Shown: positions 8,592-16,168 of the stretch, one piece after another | How the letters are laid out: every line of letters begins with the position of its first letter | How positions within the stretch are numbered: the first letter of the stretch is position 1 | The notes under the pieces: generated by a model | What the model saw: the letters and a program-made list of their open reading frames with translations, nothing else | Told to the model about the DNA's origin: nothing | Databases searched by the model: none | Program-made: the position numbers and the translations under genes | Source: Marinobacter azerbaijanicus | GTDB lineage: Bacteria; Pseudomonadota; Gammaproteobacteria; Pseudomonadales; Oleiphilaceae | Direction of reading: 5' to 3' | Assembly (NCBI RefSeq): GCF_030250645.1 | Contig: NZ_JASSVS010000004.1 | Coordinates: 332,232-396,231, forward strand | DNA length: 64,000 bases

Positions 8592-10292
8592 TCAGAGAAG
8601 AAGAGAACGAATATCCCCCAACAACTGACTCAACAGCGAAGTAAACCGGGCCGCATCCGCCCCATTCACCGCCCGGTGATCATAGGACAGAGACAACGGC
8701 AGCATAAGCCGCGGCTGGAAATCCTTGCCATCCCAGACCGGCTTCATCGCCGCCTTGGAAACACCAAGAATCGCCACCTCCGGCGTATTCACAATCGGCG
8801 TAAACGCCGTGCCCCCGATACCACCCAGACTGGTGATGGTAAAACAGGCACCCTGCATCTCCGCCGGCTTCAGCTGCTTGTCCCGAGCCTTCTGGGCCAG
8901 GTCCGCGCTTTCCTCGGCCAGCTCCCAAAGCCCCTTCTTGTCCACATCCCTGATCACCGGCACCATCAGCCCGTTAGGTGTATCCACCGCAATCCCGATA
9001 TGGATGTACTGCTTGCGAACCACCTCCTTGCGGTCCATATCCAGCGACACATTGAACTGCGGCAGCTGCGCCAGCGCCGTGGCACAGGCCTTCAGCAGGA
9101 ACGGAAGCGGCGTCATCTTCACGCCTTTCTTCTCGCCGGCCGCTTTCTGCGACTTGCGGAAGTCCTCCATGTCGGTAATGTCCGCGTCCTCGAACTGGGT
9201 CACGTGGGGCACGTTCAGCCAGCTGCGCTGCATGTTGTTGGCCGTAGCGAACATCATGCGGGACATGGACTCACGCTCAATGTCACCGAACTGGCTGAAG
9301 TCCGGCAGCTTCACGCCGGGAATACCGGCACCACCGCCACCAGCCACTGTGCTGCCCTGCTGGGTCTGCTGCAGCTGGCTCTTCACATAGGCCTGCACGT
9401 CGTCCTTCAGGATGCGGTTCTTCGGGCCAGAGCCTTTGATGCGGGCCAGGTCCGCACCAAATTCACGGGCCAGCTTGCGTACTGCCGGGCCAGCGTGGAC
9501 CTTCGCACCGGGAGTGGGCGGTTCGTAGGTTGCTGAAGCCGGCTCAGGCTTAGGCTCCTCGCGCTCGCCTTTGGACTCAGCTTTGCTTTCCTGTTCCTTC
9601 TCGCTGGAAGACTCAGCCGACTCGGAGGATGCTTCTTCCTCGTCACCGCCTTCCCCGCCTTCTTCCACAACGGTCATCTCGAGCAGGTCATTGCCTTCGG
9701 AGATCTTGTCGCCCTCGGACACCAGCACCTTGCCGACCTTACCGGCATAGGGAGAAGGGATTTCCATGGTGGCCTTGTCAGACTCGACCGTGACCAGCGG
9801 GTCGTCGACTGCGATCTCGTCGCCTTCACTGACGTTGATCTCGATAATAGGCACATCGTCGAAGCCGTCCAGCGCGGGTACCTGCACGGTTTCCTTGCGG
9901 GAACCGCCGGATTTTTTCGGGGCCGGCTTCTTCTCTTCTGCCTTTTCCCTGGTCTCCTCTTCGGATTTGTCTTCGGCCTTGTCTTCGGCCTTGTCTTCAG
10001 CCTTCTCTTCGGCTTTGTCTTCTGGCTCGGCTTCCGCTTTTTCTTCCTCGCCGGAACTGGCCTCCATCATGCCGATAACGTCGCCTTCCTTGACCTTGTC
10101 ACCCACCTTGACGGTGATTTTGGTGATCTTGCCGGCACCAGGTGACGGCAGCTCTACGGACGCCTTGTCGGACTCAACCGTCAGTATCGGATCTTCTTCC
10201 TCAACCGAATCCCCCTTGCTGACGAGGACTTCGATAACCTCGACCTCGTCTGCACCGCCGAGATCCGGAACCTTTATTTCCTGTTCACTCAT
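8592..10292 (-). CDS. aceF: Dihydrolipoamide acetyltransferase, E2 of pyruvate dehydrogenase
   Basis: 566 residues. Two lipoyl domains are visible, each with a SDKA lipoylation motif (VESDKASVELP near residue 43, VESDKATMEIP near 173). They are separated by a charged Lys/Glu/Ala linker of nearly identical AEDK repeats, followed by the E1/E3-binding domain (GPAVRKLAREFGADL) and the C-terminal catalytic acetyltransferase domain with SYDHRAVNGAD carrying the active-site histidine and aspartate. It forms the core of the pyruvate dehydrogenase complex that makes acetyl-CoA. It starts 11 bases after aceE, one operon with it. The linker DNA is a 12-base tandem repeat and could vary in length. Confidence 0.96.
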   Translation of the reverse strand: MSEQEIKVPDLGGADEVEVIEVLVSKGDSVEEEDPILTVESDKASVELPSPGAGKITKITVKVGDKVKEGDVIGMMEASSGEEEKAEAEPEDKAEEKAEDKAEDKAEDKSEEETREKAEEKKPAPKKSGGSRKETVQVPALDGFDDVPIIEINVSEGDEIAVDDPLVTVESDKATMEIPSPYAGKVGKVLVSEGDKISEGNDLLEMTVVEEGGEGGDEEEASSESAESSSEKEQESKAESKGEREEPKPEPASATYEPPTPGAKVHAGPAVRKLAREFGADLARIKGSGPKNRILKDDVQAYVKSQLQQTQQGSTVAGGGGAGIPGVKLPDFSQFGDIERESMSRMMFATANNMQRSWLNVPHVTQFEDADITDMEDFRKSQKAAGEKKGVKMTPLPFLLKACATALAQLPQFNVSLDMDRKEVVRKQYIHIGIAVDTPNGLMVPVIRDVDKKGLWELAEESADLAQKARDKQLKPAEMQGACFTITSLGGIGGTAFTPIVNTPEVAILGVSKAAMKPVWDGKDFQPRLMLPLSLSYDHRAVNGADAARFTSLLSQLLGDIRSLLL

Positions 10293-10302
10293 GGCGGTCT
10301 CC

Positions 10303-12981
10303 TTAGCTCAGCACCGGGTTCGTTTTATTGCGGTCGATTCCGTACTTGCGCATAGCGTCGAGAACCACGTCATTCTTTACTTCACCATCCCGTGCCAGGG
10401 CCGCCAGGGCTGTTACTGCTACGTAGTAGCGGTCCACCTCGAAGTGGCTCCGCAGTTTTTCGCGGGTGTCACTGCGGCCGAAGCCGTCGGTGCCCAGGGT
10501 CAGGTAGGTTTTGGGGATGTAAGCGCGCACCTGCTCGGACCACAACTTCATGTAGTCCGTCGAGGACACCACCGGCCCCTGCTGTTTTTCCAGGCACTGG
10601 GTGATGTACGACTTCTTGGGCGTGTCGTCCGGATGCAGGCGGTTCCAGCGTTCAATGTGCAGGCCGTCCCGGGCCAATTCGTTGAAGCTGGTTACGCTCC
10701 AGACATCACTGGCAACGCCAAAGTCGTCCTTCAGCAGCTCGGCGGCCGCACGCACCTCGTTGAGAATGGCGCCGGACCCCATCAACTGAACTCGCGGGGT
10801 TTTCTTGCGACCCTTGGTTTCAACAGAATCCAGCAGGTACATGCCCTTGATGATTCCATCTTCCACTCGCTTGGCGTCCTTGCCTTTCGGCATGGCAGGC
10901 TGCTCGTAGTTTTCGTTTTCGATGGTCAGGTAATAGAAGACGTTCTGGTTGTCTTCATACATCTCCTTGATGCCATGCTGGACGACCACGGCCATTTCGT
11001 AACCGTAGGCCGGGTCATAGGCCTTACAGCTGGGAATGGTCTGGGCCAGGATGTGGCTGTGGCCGTCCTGGTGCTGCAGGCCTTCGCCATTGAGCGTGGT
11101 ACGCCCGGCAGTGCCACCCACCAGGAAACCACGGGCCTGGATATCTCCGGACGCCCAGGCCAGATCCCCCACACGCTGGAAGCCGAACATGGAGTAGAAA
11201 ATGTAGAACGGCACCAGCGGAAAGTTGTTGGTGCTGTAGGACGTGGCTGCCGCCATCCAGGCCGCCATGGAGCCGTCTTCGTTGATCCCTTCCTCAAGGA
11301 CCTGGCCTTTCTTGTCTTCCTTGTAGTACATGATCTGGTCACGGTCTTCCGGCACGTACTTCTGGCCTTCCGACGTGTAGATGCCCAGCTGGCGGAACAT
11401 GCCTTCCATACCAAAGGTACGGGCTTCGTCCGGCACGATCGGAACCACCCGCTTGCCAATACGCTTGTCTTTGGTCAGCGCCGTCAGCAAGCGCACGAAT
11501 GCCATGGTGGTGGAGATCGCCCGGCCATTGGAGCCTTCGATCACTGCCTTGAAGGTATCCAACGGCGGCGCCTGCAGCGGCTGAGAATCTTTGCGACGCT
11601 TGGGGTAGAAGCCGCCCAGCTCCTGCCGGCGCTTGTTCATGTAGACAATTTCAGGGCTGTCAGGTGCGGGCCGGTAGTACGGCACGTCCTTGAGCTCTTC
11701 GTCCTTCAGGGGCACCGCAAACCGGTCGCGGAAGGCCTTGAGCTGCTCTATATCCAGCTTTTTCAGGGAGTGAGCCGTATTCTGGGCTTCGCCAGCCGTG
11801 CCGAACCCGTAACCCTTGATGGTATGCGCCAGAATCACGGTTGGCCGTCCGCCATTATTGTGAATGGCGTGGTGATAGGCCGCGTACACCTTGTAGGGGT
11901 CGTGGCCGCCGCGGTTGAGCTTGTTGATGTCCTCGTCGGTGAGGTTTTCCACCATCTTGGACAGCTCTGGATATTTACCGAAGAAGTGCTTGCGGGTGTA
12001 GGCCGGGCCGTTACTCTTGAAATTCTGCAGGTCGCCGTCCACGGCTTCGTCCATTACCCGTTGCATCAGGCCGTCCTGATCTTTCTCGAACAGCGGGTCC
12101 CACATGCGGCCCCAGACCACTTTCAGCACGTTCCAGCCGGCACCCCGGAAGACGCCTTCCAGTTCCTGGATAATCTTGCCATTGCCCCGTACAGGGCCGT
12201 CCAGACGCTGCAGGTTGCAGTTAACCACGAAGATGAGGTTGCTGAGATTCTCGCGGCCGGCCACAGAGATGGAGCCCAGGGTTTCGGGCTCGTCACACTC
12301 GCCGTCGCCCACGAAGCACCACACCTTGCGGTCACCCATGTCGATCAGCTCACGACTGTGCAGGTACTTCATCACGTGGGCCTGGTAGATGGCCTGAATC
12401 GGGCCAAGCCCCATGGATACCGTAGGGAACTGCCAGTAATCCGGCATCAACCACGGGTGGGGATAAGAAGACAGGCCGTTGCCGTCTACTTCTTCCCGGT
12501 ATTTGTCCAGTTGCTCTTCGTCAAAGCGGCCCTCCAGGTAGGAACGGGCGTAAATGCCCGGTGAGGAATGGCCCTGGAAATACACAAGGTCCGATTCCCG
12601 CTTTTCATCACCGCCATGGAAGAAGTAGTTAAAACCGACATCGTACAGCGTTGCCGCCGATGAGAATGAGGATACGTGCCCACCCAGCTCGCCGGGGCGC
12701 TGGTTGGCCCGCAGCACCATCGCCATGGCGTTCCAACGGATCAGCGAGCGAATACGTCGCTCCATGAACAGGTCGCCAGGCATTCGCGCTTCCTGGGTTA
12801 CCGGAATGGAGTTGCGGAATGGCGTGGTGATGGAATAGGGCAACTCGGTGCCGTCGCGGCTGGCTCGTTCGGAGAGCCTTTCCAGAATGTACTTGGCGCG
12901 ATCAACGCCCTCCTGTTCGATCAGAGACTCCAGCGCATCCAGCCATTCACTGGTCTCAATGGGATCATCGTCCTGGTACAT
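10303..12981 (-). CDS. aceE: Pyruvate dehydrogenase E1 component, homodimeric type
   Basis: 892 residues from the ATG at MYQDDDPIETSEW, which has GGGGAGG upstream; an upstream in-frame start would add 13 residues without such a site. The family length is about 885. The thiamine diphosphate-binding region is seen as GDGECDEPE with downstream NLIFVVNCNLQRLDGPVRGNGK, and the pyrimidine domain as NFPLVPFYIFYSMFGFQRVGD. The enzyme decarboxylates pyruvate and transfers the acetyl group to AceF. It is divergent from a radical SAM gene across 640 bases, which must contain the operon promoter. Confidence 0.96.
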   Translation of the reverse strand: MYQDDDPIETSEWLDALESLIEQEGVDRAKYILERLSERASRDGTELPYSITTPFRNSIPVTQEARMPGDLFMERRIRSLIRWNAMAMVLRANQRPGELGGHVSSFSSAATLYDVGFNYFFHGGDEKRESDLVYFQGHSSPGIYARSYLEGRFDEEQLDKYREEVDGNGLSSYPHPWLMPDYWQFPTVSMGLGPIQAIYQAHVMKYLHSRELIDMGDRKVWCFVGDGECDEPETLGSISVAGRENLSNLIFVVNCNLQRLDGPVRGNGKIIQELEGVFRGAGWNVLKVVWGRMWDPLFEKDQDGLMQRVMDEAVDGDLQNFKSNGPAYTRKHFFGKYPELSKMVENLTDEDINKLNRGGHDPYKVYAAYHHAIHNNGGRPTVILAHTIKGYGFGTAGEAQNTAHSLKKLDIEQLKAFRDRFAVPLKDEELKDVPYYRPAPDSPEIVYMNKRRQELGGFYPKRRKDSQPLQAPPLDTFKAVIEGSNGRAISTTMAFVRLLTALTKDKRIGKRVVPIVPDEARTFGMEGMFRQLGIYTSEGQKYVPEDRDQIMYYKEDKKGQVLEEGINEDGSMAAWMAAATSYSTNNFPLVPFYIFYSMFGFQRVGDLAWASGDIQARGFLVGGTAGRTTLNGEGLQHQDGHSHILAQTIPSCKAYDPAYGYEMAVVVQHGIKEMYEDNQNVFYYLTIENENYEQPAMPKGKDAKRVEDGIIKGMYLLDSVETKGRKKTPRVQLMGSGAILNEVRAAAELLKDDFGVASDVWSVTSFNELARDGLHIERWNRLHPDDTPKKSYITQCLEKQQGPVVSSTDYMKLWSEQVRAYIPKTYLTLGTDGFGRSDTREKLRSHFEVDRYYVAVTALAALARDGEVKNDVVLDAMRKYGIDRNKTNPVLS

Positions 12982-13621
12982 CAAACCTCCCCTTGGCATA
13001 AAAAGTACGGCGTGCGCCACGATCAGCAGCGGGCGCCTTGCAGTGTCGATAAGCTGCGATGGAATGCAGAACGTTTTTTATGGGTATTCGCCTGTCAGTT
13101 ACCTTGAACAAGCATAGAACACGATTGCCAGTTTTACTGCCTGAAACGTCCCTGCTTTAACGGCTTTTGGCCCGGCTTATTCAGACAGCAACAATACACA
13201 CGGGCGAAGAAGCCCGAAATTTACGTAGTATTATTACTACATTTCAGTGCCAGAATTCAATTTTTGCAGCAATAAAGCGCTGGCATGCCGGACTATTTCG
13301 GTTACTTACGTAAGAATGGCGCTTTTCTGGTCTTCAAACAAGCAATGTCAGACCAATGTCGTAGGATAATTACCCAGAGTGAAAACGTTATCGCGCTAAA
13401 AGAATAAGACTCCAGGGCCCTTCAAACAGACCAGAATAATCAACATTTTATGCCTACTTTTCATCTATTTACGAATACCGGTCAAGATTTAATCATGACA
13501 TTTTTAATTAGACCTGAAAATGCTTTTGGATTTATGTATACTCGCCTGCCCGTTTTTTAACCAGCGGAGCGGTGGCGACCCCCACCCTCCTGAATTGGCG
13601 CACAACCCAAGAGGGCGATCT
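12982..13621. other. 640-base divergent control region between aceE and the KamA-family gene
   Basis: No gene seen on either strand. The stretch is AT-richer than its flanks. It holds a palindrome GTAGTA-TTAT-TACTAC at 13225-13240 and a sigma70-like promoter for the plus-strand gene at 13514-13542. TCTGGTCT (13324) and AGACCAGA (13427) form widely separated inverted copies of unknown meaning. A PdhR-like operator was looked for and not convincingly found. Confidence 0.6.
13514..13542 (+). promoter_or_regulatory. Probable sigma70 promoter of the KamA-family gene
   Basis: CTGAAA and TATACT separated by 17 bases, about 80 bases upstream of the ATG, in an AT-rich stretch. The -10 box is strong and the -35 box matches four of six. 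Confidence 0.55.
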
Positions 13622-14986
13622 ATGAACTCCATCGTCACGTTCCCGAACCGCATCCCAACTGCCGAGTTCGAAGAGCGGCGCTTCAAGGTCTATACGGACC
13701 GCCAGCTCGACAAGATTGACGTTATCCAGAATCTCCCTGAAGAGACCCTGTTTGAAATGAAGGTAGTCGCCAGCGTGCTGCCTTTCCGCGTAAATGAATA
13801 CGTGATCAACGAGCTGATCAACTGGGACAAGGTTCCCAACGACCCGATCTATCAGTTGGTGTTCCCCCAGAAAGGCATGCTGAAGGACGAGCATTACGAG
13901 CGCATGGCAAACATGCACCGGGAAGGCGCCGACAAGAAAGAAATCCAGGCAGTGGCGAAGGAGATTCGCGACGAGTTGAATCCGCATCCCGCTGGCCAGA
14001 TGGAAATGAACATGCCGGAACTGAATGGCGAAGTTCTGGACGGCGTGCAACACAAATACCGTGAAACCGTGCTGTTCTTCCCTGCCCAGGGCCAGACCTG
14101 CCATTCCTACTGCACCTTCTGTTTCCGCTGGGCGCAGTTCGTGGGTGACAAAGATCTGAAGATGGCCAGTACCGAAGCCGAGAAGCTTCACGGCTACCTG
14201 CAGGAGCACACCGAAGTCAGCGACCTGCTGGTAACCGGTGGCGACCCCATGGTGATGAAGACCAAGAACCTGGTTCAGTACCTGGAGCCGCTGCTGCAGC
14301 CGGAGTTTGACCACATCCAGACCATCCGCATCGGCACCAAGGCCCTCACTTTCTGGCCGTACCGCTTTGTGACCGATAAAGACGCCGACGAACTGATTGA
14401 CCTGTTCGCACGCCTCGTAGACGCCGGCAAGCACGTGGCCATCATGGCCCACTACAACCACTGGCAGGAGATCACCACCGACATCGCGGAAGAGGCCATT
14501 CGTCGCCTACGCGCGACGGGTGCAGAAATCCGCGCCCAGGGGCCGCTGATCAAGCACGTAAACGACAACGCCGACGACTGGGCAAAGTTGTGGGACAAGG
14601 AAGTGCAGCTCGGCATCATTCCCTACTACATGTTTGTGGAGCGCGACACCGGCGCCAAGAACTACTTTGAAGTGCCCCTGGTGGAAGCATTCCGCATCTA
14701 CCGCGAGGCCATGAAACAGGTGTCCGGCCTGGCCCGCACCGCCCGTGGGCCGTCAATGAGTGCCGGCCCGGGCAAGGTAGAGGTGCAGGGCATTACCGAG
14801 ATCAACGGTGAGAAGGTCTTCGTGCTGCGCTTCATTCAGGCCCGCAACCCGGATTGGGTGCAGCGCCCGTTCTTCGCCAAATACAGCGAAACGGCCACCT
14901 GGCTGCATGAACTGGAACCCGCCCTCGGGGAGGAAAAGTTCTTCTTTGAGGATGAGTATGCAGAAATGAAGAAGGGCAACGGTTAA
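13622..14986 (+). CDS. KamA-family radical SAM protein, probable amino acid aminomutase of unknown substrate
   Basis: 454 residues from the ATG after GAGGGCGATCT; the frame is open 34 codons upstream but without a site. Cys160, Cys164 and Cys167 (CHSYCTFC) form the radical SAM 4Fe-4S motif; Arg169, two residues later, matches the arginine that holds the substrate carboxylate in lysine 2,3-aminomutase; Lys385 in SAGPGK matches the PLP lysine. The two aspartates that bind the lysine side-chain amine are not conserved: the DAPGGGGK aspartate is Ser378 here, and the CDLSLG region reads ERDTGA. It is therefore probably not a lysine mutase. It is larger than EpmB (about 340) and has no ablB-like acetyltransferase beside it. 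Confidence 0.8.
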   Translation: MNSIVTFPNRIPTAEFEERRFKVYTDRQLDKIDVIQNLPEETLFEMKVVASVLPFRVNEYVINELINWDKVPNDPIYQLVFPQKGMLKDEHYERMANMHREGADKKEIQAVAKEIRDELNPHPAGQMEMNMPELNGEVLDGVQHKYRETVLFFPAQGQTCHSYCTFCFRWAQFVGDKDLKMASTEAEKLHGYLQEHTEVSDLLVTGGDPMVMKTKNLVQYLEPLLQPEFDHIQTIRIGTKALTFWPYRFVTDKDADELIDLFARLVDAGKHVAIMAHYNHWQEITTDIAEEAIRRLRATGAEIRAQGPLIKHVNDNADDWAKLWDKEVQLGIIPYYMFVERDTGAKNYFEVPLVEAFRIYREAMKQVSGLARTARGPSMSAGPGKVEVQGITEINGEKVFVLRFIQARNPDWVQRPFFAKYSETATWLHELEPALGEEKFFFEDEYAEMKKGNG

Positions 14987-15006
14987 GGCCTTCAGCTTTC
15001 TCTCAA

Positions 15007-15034
15007 ACGGCCCCTGACTGGGGCCGTTTTTTTT
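15007..15034 (+). terminator. Rho-independent terminator after the KamA-family gene
   Basis: ACGGCCCC / GGGGCCGT stem with a TGACT loop and a run of T, 22 bases after the stop codon. Confidence 0.9.
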
Positions 15035-15045
15035 GTGGGATACCC

Positions 15046-15078
15046 GTCGGGTTTCGCCTGCGGCTCTACCCGACCTAC
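15046..15078 (-). repeat. REP-like palindrome, divergent variant
   Basis: GTCGGGT...ACCCGACCTAC has the same architecture and CCTAC head as the GTCGGATTA REP elements elsewhere in the window but a different stem. It lies between converging genes, right after a terminator. Confidence 0.6.
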
Positions 15079-15084
15079 TACCAA

Positions 15085-15954
15085 CTAGTGCATAAGAGTG
15101 TAGAGCTTACGTCGGTAGGTGCGCACATCCGGGTTGTTGTTGCCCAGCTTGTCGAACAGCTCAATCAGTGTGGTCTTGGCAACTTCGTCCTTGTATTTGC
15201 TATCCACCTGCATGAGTCGAATCAGCAACTCCATGGCCTCGGCGTTGTTTTCCTGCAGGATGTGATGCAGTGCCAACAGGTGGAGGGCATTGGGGTCCTT
15301 GGGGTCCTTGTCGAGTGCGTCTTCCAGCTCAGCGACTGGCGGCAGTTCGGCTGAAGCCTTGAGAAACTTGATCCGCGCTGCCAGCTGTTTGGCCTGGTGC
15401 TGCATTTTTTCTTCCGGCGGCAGGCTTTCCAGCACCTGTTCTGCGGTTTCCAGATCGCCCAGTTCGGCCTTCAGCTGCGCCAGGTCAATCAATACCCTGA
15501 GGTCTTCGGGATCATTACGGTTCATCTCGGTGAGAACCGCCAGCGCCGCTTCCACGTCACCCTCTTCCCAAAGCCGATGGGCCTTGTCATAGGGTGCTTC
15601 TTCGTCTTCCGGTATCTCGATGTGTTTGTCGAGTATTTTGCGGATCTCGCTTTCCTGTAGGGCGCCATTGAAGCCGTCGACCGCCTGACCGTCTTTCACC
15701 AGGATCACGGTAGGCAGGCTGCGTACGCCCAGGCTGCCGGTGAGCTGTTGCTGCTCGTCGGCATTGACCTTGGCGAGCATGAAACCGCCCCTGTACTCAT
15801 CCGCGAGCTTTTCCAGCAGTGGCATTAACTGCTTGCAGGGGGCGCACCACTCCGCCCATACATCAATCAGTACTGGCGTTGTGGACGAGGCTTCCATGAC
15901 ATCCTTCTGGAAGTTGTCCATGGTGGCTTCAAAAACGTATGGCGAGTTGCTCAT
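15085..15954 (-). CDS. cnoX: Thioredoxin-TPR protein, CnoX (YbbN)-like chaperedoxin
   Basis: About 289 residues from the ATG at MSNSPYVFEATMD, with CAGGTG six bases upstream. The N-terminal thioredoxin fold (residues 5-110) has a WCAPC active site at 36-40, so unlike E. coli CnoX both redox cysteines are present. Residues 130-285 are helical TPR-like repeats (YDKAHRLWEEGDVEAALAVL and later copies). CnoX-type proteins protect aggregation-prone proteins from oxidation and pass them to chaperones. It diverges from a Lon-family protease gene 214 bases away. Confidence 0.85.
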   Translation of the reverse strand: MSNSPYVFEATMDNFQKDVMEASSTTPVLIDVWAEWCAPCKQLMPLLEKLADEYRGGFMLAKVNADEQQQLTGSLGVRSLPTVILVKDGQAVDGFNGALQESEIRKILDKHIEIPEDEEAPYDKAHRLWEEGDVEAALAVLTEMNRNDPEDLRVLIDLAQLKAELGDLETAEQVLESLPPEEKMQHQAKQLAARIKFLKASAELPPVAELEDALDKDPKDPNALHLLALHHILQENNAEAMELLIRLMQVDSKYKDEVAKTTLIELFDKLGNNNPDVRTYRRKLYTLMH

Positions 15955-16079
15955 GGGTGGCACCTGAAAGTGGATTCCTGAAATGTCGTAAACGGATTGT
16001 TCTTGGTTTTGGGGGCTGGGAGCAGAAATTCAAGACCGCGGACATCACCGCAGCCATATCGGCAAATACCATCACGTGC

Positions 16080-16109
16080 CTTGAAATAATCGCTGACGCC
16101 GCTACATAG
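16080..16109 (+). promoter_or_regulatory. Possible sigma32-like promoter upstream of the Lon-family gene
   Basis: A perfect CTTGAAA is followed after 15 bases by CTACATAG, which matches the sigma32 -10 consensus (CCCCATNT) at only four of seven positions. It is about 60 bases before the start codon. Confidence 0.35.
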
Positions 16110-16168
16110 GCTTTAGGGCCGGGAGCACTGCTCCCCGGATCAACCTTCCCGGAGGATGCTTGCACGGT

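Noticed and set aside
9766..12564. 932-codon open frame on the plus strand opposite aceE/aceF
   Set aside because: It is antisense to two clear genes, has His/Val/Leu-rich composition typical of high-GC shadow frames, and no ribosome site or recognisable domain.
12982..13621. PdhR-type operator for aceEF
   Set aside because: Only scattered TGGTC/GACCA half-sites at wrong spacing were seen.
16160..16168. TTG start for the Lon-family gene
   Set aside because: Possible with GGAGG four bases upstream, but the ATG nine bases later is preferred; the evidence is not decisive.
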